DNA of 64,000 bases from Atopsyche davidsoni (taxonomy: Eukaryota > Arthropoda > Insecta > Trichoptera > Hydrobiosidae). This document shows positions 34,876 to 46,963 of the stretch, one piece after another; positions within the stretch are counted from its first letter, which is position 1, and each line of letters begins with the position of its first letter. The notes beneath the pieces were generated by a model. The model was not told the origin of the DNA and ran no database searches. It saw only the letters and a program-made list of their open reading frames with translations. Both the position numbers and the translations under genes were made by a program. Where the stretch lies: the NCBI GenBank assembly GCA_022113835.1, contig JAILWY010000016.1:10137501-10201500 (forward strand), in the 5' to 3' direction.

Positions 34876-36629
34876 CAGAGCCACCAATACTGAGAAGTTC
34901 GTAATTAGGACGCCTCCGAGTGGAAAATATGCAAAGCAAATCTCTACGGCCGAGTAATAAATGAAACTGAGTTTGGAGGGCAAAACCAATTATTTGAAAA
35001 TAATAATTGGTTTCTTTGATGTAATAATATTGGGTGGTGAAAATAATACATACTAATCGAGAAGCTCTTCTTTGATCTTAAAAAAAAAAAACGATAGGAA
35101 GTAATCCTTTGGCGTTATAAAATTTTTCCGAATAAAATGAATTGAACATGAAGGAAAAATTGGAACCATCGAGTAATGAGAATTTTCTTCGCAAATCGTT
35201 CGAATGCCATAACTCAAACCAACGTGCATCAATATACTCACTGGTAACATTGGTTTCTTGGGTGCTAAGCCGCGTCGTTATCCATTTAATTCACATGAAT
35301 AACAACATAGGCAAAAAATAAAATCATTCGTTTATGAATACAACCTTTGGTAGTAATGTTGAGTTGCAAACATAGATATGTAAGATGGATGTAAATTCTC
35401 AGAGATTGTGATAATGACAGATGAATGAGTGCTTTCTACACGGCGGGGAATAATGAGTGCGAGAGACTCGCTCGCGGTTAATCACAATAATATGTTCCCG
35501 GTACAAGCGGCGCCATCCCGCACATAAATAATGCATTCCTAGGAAGCTGTACACTGCGGCACTGGACCAAATGCAGGCAAGAAAGACCTTTGCTAACACT
35601 GAGTTCACATGCAGAAATAATTTATTAACTGCCATTTTTATAGATACCAAACTGCTTGTTGAAATCACAAGACCTCCTGAATAAAATATAACTAAGCTAT
35701 ACGGTCTAAGTTTAATAGCAATGTGTAAGACATCCCGATTAGCCCAGGTCTGGCGAGTCTGGGACGCGAAATGCATAACTATAAGATAATCAATGATTTT
35801 TATTTATTTAATACATTTAAAACATGTTTTGATCTTTCTCAGATCTTTCTTAGTCAAATGTGATGTCTTACGACTAACGATGATCTGTAATAGATTGAAA
35901 CATTGATATTCAATAGTCTTTCAAGTCCGTACAGAGGATTGCCTTGTTCCTAACTTTTAGGAACGAAGGCTCAGTCGGATAAATGAATCGAGCACGTGTT
36001 CCATGGCCGCTTTTTTGTTGCCAAATGCGGGAACATAAACATTTTAAACATAGAAAATAATACAACATTATAAGAAGCAGTGGCTAGTCGTCCGTGAACC
36101 TTTGATAAGATAACTTATGGAAGGAGTCTCAAAGTTGACCATTTTTTCAGCATAACTCATTTGTCATTTTAGCTGTGCAGTATACGGAATGACCTAATAT
36201 ATTCAGAACCACACACAGTCGTTAGGCAAGTCGGTATGTAACGATACACTAGAACAATTTTAAAGACTGTCCGGTTGAGCCTTGGAGAAGTACAATAGCT
36301 AATACCAAGGCCTTCGTTAGTTATAAAAACAACAGATATACAAATAAAAATAATTGAGAGTGAAAAATTACCAACAACATGACTCCAATAATACTTGCAA
36401 TTAAGAAGTAGCTGAATTTATCGACATGTAAAAAAACCCACGAGTTTGCAATGGCGTGAAACATAAAGGAGTAGCAGTTTGTCATACTATAAATAATAAT
36501 AAAAAAATACGGCAAATAAAAATCAAAAGAGAGCATAATTACTGAGTACTTATCGTAAATCATTTGACGACCACTTAGTCAATAAATGATCCGCGTGGGC
36601 ACGGCCGCCATGGCGAATAGTTTTATTGT

Positions 36630-37060
36630 GATTTTTATTACGTGGAACGTTCTGTCGTTATGTAGCGATGCAATTGCCATTGCTTCAAGCATCATACTGT
36701 ATAGTAGAGCTAATGTAATGTAGAAGAGAATTTTCAAAACGTTAAGCAATATAGTGCACCCAGTAAAGTAGCGGTACAATTTTCACTACATCCAAGGATC
36801 GAGTGCCCTCGTATATTAGCATTATTTGCCATCACCTGTATAGTAGATCAAGTGTAATGTAGAAGTACGATTTTCATTACGTCCAGGGTTACAATGCACT
36901 CCGTATATAAGGACTGTTGTCGTTATGTAACAATTCGAGGTTCATTAAGTTCGGCGTAACCGTTATGAAGCGGGTTGATTTTTATTACGTCCAGCATTAC
37001 AGTGCACCTGCTTCTAGGTGCGCTAATATCGCTATGTAGCGACGATGTTCATTACGCTAG
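36630..37060 (+). repeat. Degenerate tandem array, units about 65-75 bp
   Basis: About six units share the module atgtagcgatga, then ttttcattacgtccagggtt, then acaatgcactccgtatat and a spacer ending ttgtcgtt. Instances start near 36655, 36710, 36738, 36848, 36912, 36953 and 37025. Units differ by substitutions and indels, so the array is old or evolving without homogenisation. No protein frame runs through it. Confidence 0.6.
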
Positions 37061-37374
37061 AGTAGCGGTCGTGACGTCAGGTTGGCGAGCGAAGCGACAT
37101 TCTCAAAAAATACCGAGATCTTTTCACGAAAAATGCTATGCAAGGTGGGGGGCGGCATTAGAAGGGAGTTGTATGAGTGTGGACACGTGCAAAAAAAAAA
37201 AAATTATGTTATATAAATATTTTCGGAGTCTTCAATACGCCATATTTGTTACTTCAATAAGGAATATTCCAACATAAACCAGGTTCCCTGTGAATAATAT
37301 AAATTACGCCACAGAACGGAGAACAATATCGCCGAGTGAACAGAGGCTCGGAGGAGTCATCGAATTAAGCCGGT

Positions 37375-37505
37375 CATGGTGGAGAGGCGGGCGAGGCTGC
37401 AGGAGGACCTCTGCACTTCTCGCAGGGCCCTCCGCTGCGGAGGCAGATGCGTGACCTCAAGCAGTCAGCGCCGCGCTCACTTGCGCAGGCGAAGTGTGCA
37501 TGGTT
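37375..37505. other. GC-rich island, unassigned
   Basis: A GC-rich stretch (ggtggagaggcgggcgaggc to gcgcaggcgaagtgtgcatg) with an 83-codon open frame that resembles no known protein. Confidence 0.3.
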
Positions 37506-39167
37506 ACAAGGACGCTTCTAATCAATCGGCTCTAAGCCCTCTGTATATTCAGCCATTCGCTAAGCCAGGTTTAACAAAATCATGGATCATCGACAATCTT
37601 ATAAAAAAAAAAAAAAACACTATATAATAAACTGAGTTTATCGGTGTTAAGACATTATGACATCAAAGCAGACAAAACGGTTTCGTAGACTCGCTTTAGA
37701 AAAAAACGGCTTAGCATGGTCAAAAATATGCTTTAAAGATCAGGTTAGCTCTAATTCTGGTTCACCAAAACTATAATTTATCGACAATCTTGTCAAATGC
37801 CACTTTTAAAAGAATGGATTCATATATATTAAAACACAATGCCGTCAAATTGGACTAAATCGATTTCGTAAATCTGGTTTTCGTAAACATGGTCAAAAAT
37901 ATACTTTGTGATTATAACACCATTAGAAGTAAATACGGAATACATTTTTTTTAAATGAACACCGTAATTAATAAAGTTTAATCGTTTTAAATACAAATAA
38001 TTTACAACGCCACGTATCGCTTATCTGTTAATTGTTAGGATTAATCATATATATTTTGTTGTTTGATGTTTAGATAAAGATTATAAAACACGTAAGCTTC
38101 AACGTGTGTCTATAAATTTATTTGAGAAAAAAAAATCCAAATAGTGGTTAAATGTCTAATGTTCTGCATTAGTATTAATAATTGAATATTTACCAGAATG
38201 CGCTGTTTCTTAGGTAATACAGGATATCCTTATTGCCAGTTAAATTTAGTTAGGCCAACACTTATTTTTTTTTTTTAAATCTACTTTAAAAATAGTTATT
38301 TCACAGTTCATTGACCTCGGATCAATAAATTAATTATTTTAAATAAATCAATAGTACCAAACTGAAACGGAAAAATATTACAACAAAGATAAAATCAAAG
38401 CACCAAGTATATACAAATGGAAAAGTTAGATAAAAAAGCAAAAAAATGTTAAATATATGGGAATCTAAAATATTTTAATGGAATTCGGTGTCCATGCGTA
38501 TAATCAGGTTTAGAAGCAATTCGTTAGTTAAGTTATGAGAATAGGTAAGGTGTTAACAAAATAAGAAAACAATAAAAATAATAAAAAATACAACGAATAA
38601 ATAAATTTAAAAAATACAGCAATGGCAGCTCGGGTAAATTTTATTAAAAAAAAAAAAAACGTGAGATACCAATGGGACGACAGAATTAAAAAAATATTTG
38701 TTTTAAAGCCGCGAGCCGCCATTGGTAGCCAGGTGTCTGTGGAACTGGGACAAGAAGCGGTCGTCGGGAATCTAAAACAGAGCCTAGACATACGAATCTG
38801 TTGCTTGACCGTCGTTCAACCGTCATTCGACCCTCGAATGGAATTCATATATATATAATTTCCCTTAATTGATCATAAACTCAGTCGTCAGAGTCCATCA
38901 GGCAACGGTCATTCAACAGTCGAATGGCAGATCCGCGAGCCCAGGGCCTGGTTAAGTAGGATAACATTGATGGAAATATAAACTGTGGGCGACGTACGAT
39001 ACATCCAGAGGCGTAAGTGGAGGTACGGCAGGTGGGGTCGCCTGCCGGGGGCCTGCGAGCCACCTTGGGACCAAACAAACTCAGTCAGTCATGGCGTGTG
39101 GGCCAATTTAAACAAGCATGTTGTTCTTCCTAATAATTATATACTACGTGTTGGTGCGACTCTGACG

Positions 39168-39397
39168 CAGTGGCGTGCCGCCGCGTAAGCCGAAGCACCT
39201 TGATTACCAATTTATTTAATAAAAAATAAACTTTTCTACAGTATATATTTTTAAAATTAGTATTGTGGTCTAGAAAATAGTTTTTCAACTGGTTGGCCAT
39301 TTCATGGGAATTACACTGTGTATTCTAAAAAAATGTACATGTTTTACAATTATATATTCGTAGAGTGCTTTCGGCTATTAAATACGATACGCCACTG
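39168..39397. mobile_element. Small hAT-like TIR element
   Basis: The left end is CAGTGGCGTGCCGCCGCGTA then AGCCGAAGCAC. The complement of the right end is CAGTGGCGTATCGTATTTAA then TAGCCGAAAGCAC. The interior is AT-rich and non-coding. Flanks ctctgacg and ccctgata agree at 5 of 8 positions, consistent with a decayed 8-bp duplication. Confidence 0.6.
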
Positions 39398-42300
39398 CCC
39401 TGATAAATTAAAATCTACCCGTAATGTCAATGCCAAAGATATGCTAAGATTATAGCAGATGCAACTGAAGAAACTAACGGACATTCAAACTTAGATGATA
39501 ATTAAATAATCGGTTTGAATAAAATAACAATTTTTAGAAGAATAATATAATTTATTCGACATTACAGTTATAATGATAGTAAACTGTTAAAAAAGTATAT
39601 TTTATTATTTTTAGCATGTAGAAATAATATATTGTTTTAATTTAAATAAAAAAAAATTAAAAAAATTAAAAAATCACACTGTGCGTTTGCTGGTGTTTTA
39701 GTAAAAATAATTATACAAAAGAAAATGCGGTTCGTGTTGTAGAGCTGTTATAAAAAAAACGTGTAAATTGATGTTAGCAATAAATAATCTAAAAATAATA
39801 GAGGTTTCTCAAATAAAAGCAGTAAAAGAAATCACCCTTAATACAAAATAGCAGAAATTCGAATATAACATAGTTGTTAGTATAAGAACGCTATCAGACC
39901 AAAGCACTTTCTTATTTTCATAGGATGCTCATCTATTAGTGTGGGTTAGGGTAAATGAAAAACCAACACAAATTTACGAACTAGTTTTATTTGCAGGGTT
40001 TTTCTGGGCGAGGGTCACAGAGCCAGCCGCCGAATTCGTGGGTGAATGTCAGAGTTTTGAGAATTAATTTCTTTATAAACACAATTTTGCGTATCGGCAA
40101 TGACATCCACAAAATCCTACCGAACAAAGCTTATATATATAAAACGGAAAAGGAGAGTGAAAGGGAATCGGAGACAAGCACAATTGATCATTCTTATATC
40201 AAATTTATCGTTAAATTACTTAACTCTCATTGATTAAAGATAAATAGAATAAATTACCTCTAACGTTTAGGCGCTGTTTTTATTTCAAATTATATTGAAT
40301 ATTCTTCAAAGGAAAATATCAGAGAAAAATAAATAATAATAAAACATCACGGCTGAATATTCTGATGGTTGCGCGACATTTGCCAATATAGGGCATTTTC
40401 AACATTTAAAAAATCTAAACATAAAAATGAGAGAAATTAGACTTAATAAAAAAAAAAACATCAGTACCGGTTATTCTTCAATTTTAATATGAAGTGATAA
40501 AAATAAATCTACGAATAATTGACAAACTATATTTTAAAAAACGCACATGATGATATGTTACACATGCAGTTTAATGAAATTACTGAATGAAAAAAATCGA
40601 AAACTTGCAGTCTATACAAGCAATAAAACACTACATGCCCTTACAGTGTGTTATAGTTTTTAACATTTACACAATTTAATAATTTTTTAAATCCTTTATC
40701 ATTTACTTGGTATATTTATGATTTAGTGTGTAAAACTGGATGTTCAAATTTGAAATACTTGACAATATTAGATCTTAAAATAATATTATACTAATAAGGC
40801 CTCTGTTGAAGATCGCAGATCAAAGCAAGGATTAGGATCTTTACAATTTGAATACAATGCATGTAAACCATGAACGATCAAAAGTAATGTAGATTAGCCC
40901 AGACAACACCTTATTGGTAGGTTTTCAATTTAATTGAGGACATATATCTAAGAAAAAGGTTCCGAAGTGCGCGATGGAAGAAAATATCTAGCGAAATAAG
41001 CTTTTGTGGAAATCGTCATGGACATAGAAAAGAAACCCGAAATACAGACAAAATAATAAGTACATACTACATAAAATGGAAAAAAAAAATTATTCAAATA
41101 GATTGTCTGGTTCCTTCGGATGTTTGTAAGATATCAACACCTTTATAACATTCGGATGGGAATAAAAGATGTGTACTCAGGATATGGTATATAAAACCAC
41201 AAAAACAAATACAGGATGTTTAGATAACATTACTGTTCAAGAACACATTTCTTATTGACATTTTATAGAATCAAAGACAGCGTTTTTGATAAGGTGTATT
41301 TATTATATTGAAACAAACACACGTGTGATGATATAATTTTTATAAACTTAAATCAAACGCATTATTTACTTAACGATTCACAATCTTATCTTAGTAAAAA
41401 CATAAGCGTTGTGGAAGCTTAAAATGGTAGTCAAAACAACAATTATGTTTAGTATATATACCAAAGTATACAAAGAATTTTGAATTAAGTCGTACTGCTC
41501 AAATACACGTGAATCACGCAATTATTTTACTTTAAAAATAACGAATTTAGCAGTTTTCCCTGAAAAATAGAGATCCAACTTGTTTATTCTGTGTTAAAAA
41601 AATATTTTGCTATGGAATTATCTTAAAAAACGTGTTTAATTTCAATTTTTCAAAAAATCAATTTTTCGTAAAAATAAATTAATTAATTTTGAGAGAAGTT
41701 TCTATCTTCTAATAATACATAATATCGGACATGTATTGATTCTTACTATTGTGATGTACATTTGCATCTTTCAGAAGAACTTTCAGGATTAAACACTTTG
41801 AGGTGCCATCGAAGAGCAAAGGTTATCGTAATATTATTTGTATACAATACTAACTGTAATTTAAACTTCTGCATTGAAATTTAAACTTATATTCAAATGT
41901 TTTATAAGAGAAATAATCTGTTAGTATAGTGATGCATTTTAACCGAACTTAGCATGTTAACATTTAGGCTCTATGTGACATTCTCTGTTACATACATAAT
42001 TGTCCAAAAATAATAGGAATTTTTAAAGTCTTCAATGCACGGTTTAAAAAAGTCTCGATCATCGTACGATCGGAAAAAACTTGTAAGTATCGATTTAATC
42101 GTAAGTAAAACGATCTATGGCTTCAGATAAAAGAATGCAGTTGACATCGATTGACTATGAATTTATTTACAGTATAGATTTATGTATTCGATATGTATCT
42201 TTAATATTTAAATACGTAACAAAACAAGAAAAAAAATGTTCGGAGATGTATGAATGTATTTAAATTTTAAATATTTAGTAAGCACACAAGGTTTAGAGAA

Positions 42301-42998
42301 AGCTTTGCATTCATTCGAAGGCGGTATAAATTACCCCAAACCTCGGGATATTTTCCATTATTCATAACCCCGGATCGTCCCTGGGTTAGCAACCGCGGCT
42401 AGTAAATTTTATCGACTTTCAGCTGCCGATACGTCGCGTGGGGAGAAACAATATTATTCTTACTTGATTAAAAGATAAGAAATAGGCAGGCATTCAGCTA
42501 CTAGATACTCAGATGTCCTAGTTTACGCCATTTCAGACTTTGGAATAAAAACGTGGTTTCTTAAACAATAAAAGAACTCCTTAATTATATACATAATACT
42601 ATTTTCTAAATTACTAAATAAACGACGACACGTGAACTCACGAAGTAAAATGGAGACCATTTATAAAATTTAAATTGAAAATCTAATACTTCTTGGTTAG
42701 CAACGTTTTCCCAGTCTGGCGAAAAAAATATCTAAAAAGACGACACAGAATTCATTCGCAAAATTTTTAACATTAAAAAGTTGTAGTGCCATATTTACAA
42801 GCTGTAACGTTTTCTCTGAAAAAAAAGCTAACATCACGTGACGCACGCTCGTGAACAAATTATATTAAATCGATAATATGAAGCCATATCATCCTAGTAA
42901 CATTGCTACACCGACGTTTTAATATTTTTCTATTGTATAATACCCCGGGAACGTATTGCAATCTTCGCCTCGCAGCGGTTCGGCAGGAATGAGTGGCC

Positions 42999-43030
42999 AT
43001 CACTTACCTGCAAAGAAAAGAAACAGGCAT
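42999..43030 (-). promoter_or_regulatory. Candidate recursive (zero-length exon) splice site
   Basis: The minus strand reads CTGTTTCTTTTCTTTGCAG, then GTAAGTGATGG, with the junction between 43008 and 43007. A strong polypyrimidine tract and 3' splice site are fused to a perfect 5' splice site, matching the ratchet-point consensus (Y)n-NCAG|GTAAGT described for long insect introns. It has the same orientation as the RanBP9/10 gene and lies about 37.9 kb into the 3' part of the giant intron. Alternatively it is the donor of an unseen exon, though the pyrimidine tract argues against this. Confidence 0.65.
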
Positions 43031-43216
43031 TGATTATACGGAATAATTTAAATGTATACGGAAAACCAACACAGACCGTGAACAATATAACCATTAGTCA
43101 GTTACTTAACATACAAGGAGCAGCAACAACTACGCATGTAACATGACCATATATACTTTATATTATTAATAAACTGATGAATGCGAGATTATATTGAATA
43201 ATAATAAATATAACTA

Positions 43217-43514
43217 CAGTAAAACGTCGATATAACGGACCTCTATTAAACGGACTTCGGATATAACGGACAAAAAATCCGGTCAAATGTAAAAAAAAAT
43301 CTTAATATTCGAGAGTTGATTATAAAAAAAACAGCAAACTTCAAAAGTGCGAACAAAGGTAGATTCCTTTTTGGTAGTATCTAAATACATAGTGTATTTA
43401 AAATTAAAATAAAAATTCAATTTATTTTATACCTATTTTTATATAACGGACTTTCGCCTTTAACGGAGACCCCCCCCCCCCCCCCAACTGATGCGTTATA
43501 TCGAGATTTTACTG
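43217..43514. mobile_element. Pogo-like MITE with TA target duplication
   Basis: The left end is CAGTAAAACGTCGATATAAC then GGAC. The complement of the right end is CAGTAAAATCTCGATATAAC then GCAT. Both are flanked by TA (43215-43216 and 43515-43516). The 298-bp interior is non-coding, has repeated ataacgga motifs and carries a C16 run at 43470-43485. The CAGT start and TA duplication fit the Tc1/mariner superfamily, pogo-like group. A fragment of the same family is nested at 12801-12872. Confidence 0.85.
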
Positions 43515-43614
43515 TACACAAAAACTTTGCAGTCATGCTTTGTTACGAATATGCCCAGTGTAATAAATTTTATAATGTTCAAGAGCAAATTTGTAACACG
43601 TCGACGGCCATGTT

Positions 43615-43860
43615 TGTCAAAATGGCGGCGGCCCTTCGGAGCTAATTGGGCGCAACGTGCAGTGACGAAACGCACAATCAATGTAGGTGAAGCGCCGAAC
43701 TGGGGCAAGATCACAGCGAGCCCCTCCCCGCGCCGCGCGGCCAGGCGGCCCGGCCGGCGACTCACTCGCCGCTCGGTCGCCGCGGCGGCAGCATCACGCC
43801 ACTCCACACCATCCACACTCTCCACACTCTCCACACTCCACTGATGCCCCGACGTGTCCA
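43615..43860. promoter_or_regulatory. CpG-rich island with YY1-like site and 9-bp tandem repeat
   Basis: It contains caaaatggcggcggccc (43618-43634), which fits the AAnATGGCGGC motif found at promoters. It ends with three or four units of tccacactc (about 43803-43841). It is about 600 bp upstream, in transcript sense, of the recursive splice site. A promoter role is possible but unproven. Open frames on both strands are compositional. Confidence 0.35.
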
Positions 43861-44249
43861 TCCACTCCAGTTCTGTTCTGTTAATCGAATCGTGAAAAGT
43901 GGGAACGGATCTGTGTCATTTCCCGCTCGATCGCATACCATTAAACCAGGGAAATTCGTGCCCACGAACATAGCGCGCTCGCAATAATAAACGAAACCAC
44001 GTGTCAAATTGATTCGCATTGCTTATGCCGAAGTATGATATATTATATGTTCACACATTCTGTGCTTTCCGACATCATTTCTCTTTTGTTCACAATCGCA
44101 GTAGTGCAAATGTGTTGGTAAATTTTATATTATTCTGAATATCTTCAACTTGACACTATGGCCTGGTTCTTGTATCGTTTCAGTATGATAAAAAAACGAG
44201 TACAATTCAGATAAAAAAAAATGTACCAAACAAATATTGATTACAGTTA

Positions 44250-44680
44250 TTTGCACGCACACGCGACACAAGTTGCAGCTAGCCAATTGCGTATTACTTT
44301 GCTACATGGGCGAAATCATAAAAAAAAAAAAACATCCAAAATAAAGGGGACGCTATTGACTGATTTCAAGTTGTGTCGCTGCGTGCGTAATATGCCTACA
44401 CACGTCGCGACACAACTTGCAACTGATTGCAGCTAGCCAATAGCGTTGTTTTGCTTAGGCAAAATCATTAAAAAAAACACCCAAAATAAAGGGACGCTAT
44501 TGGCTGATTGCAAGTCGTGTCGCTGCGTGTGTAATATGCCTACACCCGTCGCGACACCACTTGCAGCTATTCAACAGCGCCCTACTTTGCGTTGTTTTGC
44601 TTAGGAGAAATCATAATAAAAAACATCCAAAATAAAGAGACGCTATTGGCTGATTGCACGTTTCGTCGCTGCGTGTGCAG
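44250..44680. mobile_element. Hairpin MITE family D, three tandem units
   Basis: Units lie at about 44250-44390, 44395-44533 and 44539-44680 (period about 145 bp). Each begins (c)tacacacgtcgcgacacaac, passes agctagccaatagcg and an A-rich centre with acacccaaaataaaggga, and ends ctattggctgattgcaagt then tgtcgctgcgtgtgta. The two arms of each unit are inverted repeats, so each unit can fold as one long hairpin. No transposase is encoded. Confidence 0.85.
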
Positions 44681-44689
44681 AGAGGCCGG

Positions 44690-44860
44690 TCTTGGTGAGT
44701 TCTGGCGAGTGCTGGTGAGTGCTGGTCGGGCCCCGGGCTGCTCGCACTTCCTCGCGGAGGCCCTCGCCGTCACTCCGTCGCTGGCTCGGGGCCAAGATCG
44801 ATTTTCAAATAAACCACGGGCCGGCAGCGAGCGCGGCTGATCGTCGCGATGCAAATACAA
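44690..44860. promoter_or_regulatory. GC-rich island with POU octamer
   Basis: It has short tandem tggtgagttc/tggcgagtgc units at 44692-44730, then GC-rich sequence, and an octamer ATGCAAAT at 44849-44856. Open frames on both strands have no homologue. Confidence 0.3.
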
Positions 44861-46672
44861 TCAAATTTAAATATATCTTTAATCGTATAATTAAAAGCCA
44901 GTGACGCCGGTGTGCGAGCACGATGTCGTCATTCCGAGTGGCGCAGAATCGCTTGGATATTGATTCAATTAGTGAAACCTTGCCAATGTTTGTCAGGGCG
45001 AATGCAGTTGTTTTTGGATTAATGCATTGCATTTTCCAACATCCTCTCCCCTTAGCACAATAATATAATCCATTCATAGATTTGTTGACCGCTTAAATGC
45101 TTCCATACAAAAACTTCAGAAAACGCTATTTTAGCATTATACTGCTTGCAGTCACAAATTTTATTTGGTGCATTGATTGACAAGCGAGATAATTACTAAA
45201 AACGATAACTTTTATAACTTATTTTACATATGCAGATTGCGAGGGTGCTTACATGCCAAATAAATCAAAAGCAGAACACGATTCCTTATAGCTATTAGGG
45301 AGGGAAGTCACTTAGTCGAATCATTCGACGCTAAAAGCGTTTATAAATTCAACGGCTATGCAATGAACTTGAAACGTTTACAAAACGTTGTCAATGTTTA
45401 CAAAAACTTTCTGCGCGCATTTTAGATAAATTATACAAAAAACAGACGTGGGCACACGGAGATAAAGGCCAATGTCCTCTGTCGCACGCGAGGATAACGA
45501 CGTCGGCTATGACGTGAACGACGACAAATGGACAACAAAGTCGAACTTTGGGCGACTGTGACGACGATGACTTCCAGTCGTCTTGAACGACGACTGCAAA
45601 CTAATAATAAGAATATTAACAATAATGAAGAGATGAATAATGTTCCAGACTGCAAAAATGCTTTTTCCACCTCGATTCCCATTCCGAGAAGTTGAGCATA
45701 TTTATAAAACAAGCAATGATGATTTTTTTCTTGTTACCAACAAGTGGCGTGCAATTTGATTTTGATGCGTACAAACAAATAATTTCAAATTAGAGCAAAA
45801 ATATCGGCATGCTTGTAAGTATTAAGTTTATTCTACTAATATATAAAAGTTATACCTGAGTATATCTGACATGATACTTTTGTACCGTTGGACGTGAGTA
45901 CAAAACCCAAATGGTTAGGATATTACGAACACATTTGATTGGAATTTTTCAGGGGGTTCATCAAAATAGTTACAAGAAGACTTTTGAAGGATTAAAACAA
46001 TAAAATAAAGCCGCTATCATAATTCTTACTAGTAACTTGAAACGAATCAACCATGATTAGTTAGTATACACTGATATATCATCGCGTTCAACACTTATGT
46101 TGCCTTAGCAAACGATTCTCAGTCCCACGCTGCTCATGTTTACCAGAAGAATATGAAAAATGAACCGAACGAATTAGCAGGCGGCTGATCTTTGTATTAA
46201 ACTTGATTGTCTTTGCCGAGCTGGTTTTAGTTTACGAGATACTGCGTAGTAGTGGAGAGAATCAGCCGCCCACACCCTGCAGGCCAGCAGGTTGAGCAGT
46301 AAACACACCATATCGGAGTGCCCCTCTCGTTAGTTCCTACATCTGTACATCGAACCGTCGCAATCTCAAACCAAATATATGTCCTGGGCGACGCTTTAGA
46401 ACCCACAGTATCCGTTATGAACCTAATAAAACAACAAAAACCAAAATAACTTAAAATCTACCCGATCTATCAAGTAGCTTCAATGCATTGAATACAGCCA
46501 GCCAAAATTAATAAATCAACTTACGGGCACAGGCAGTTTAATTGATAAGTACACATAACGGGGAAAATAATAATCTACTTTAAATTAATTGCAAGAATGT
46601 GTTTATCGAAATAAATTGACCTCGTTATAACAATTACAGCGTTATTCACTTTCTACGCCGCATACATTAACG

Positions 46673-46963
46673 CAGGGGTTGCAAAATTGCGTCTCGCGGG
46701 CCTTTATAAGTTCAAACCTTTTACTAAAATACATCATACATTTTTTTTAATATCTGGGTGTCTAATTCACAGGTCGATGGTCATTAAGCCTCGCCATATT
46801 GGATTTATGCAGCGGAATGTTTATCATAGTTTATGCGATGAATGAGTAAGGCAATGGCACTGTAAAATATTGTACATCCAGTAGCCATCTTTTATCATCA
46901 ATATCATCGAGAACGCGCGAACAAATCAAATATACCGTGGCCCGCAAAGTTTGGAAGTCACTG
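46673..46963. mobile_element. Non-autonomous hAT element (decayed)
   Basis: The left end is CAGGGGTTGCAAAATTGCGT then CTCGCGGGCC. The complement of the right end is CAGTGACTTCCAAACTTTGC then GGGCC. The sequence CAGGGGTTnnCAAAnTGCGnnnCGCGGGCC is typical of Charlie-like hAT ends. Flanks cattaacg and gattcatg agree at 5 of 8 positions, consistent with an old 8-bp duplication. The interior is 230 bp and non-coding. Confidence 0.7.
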
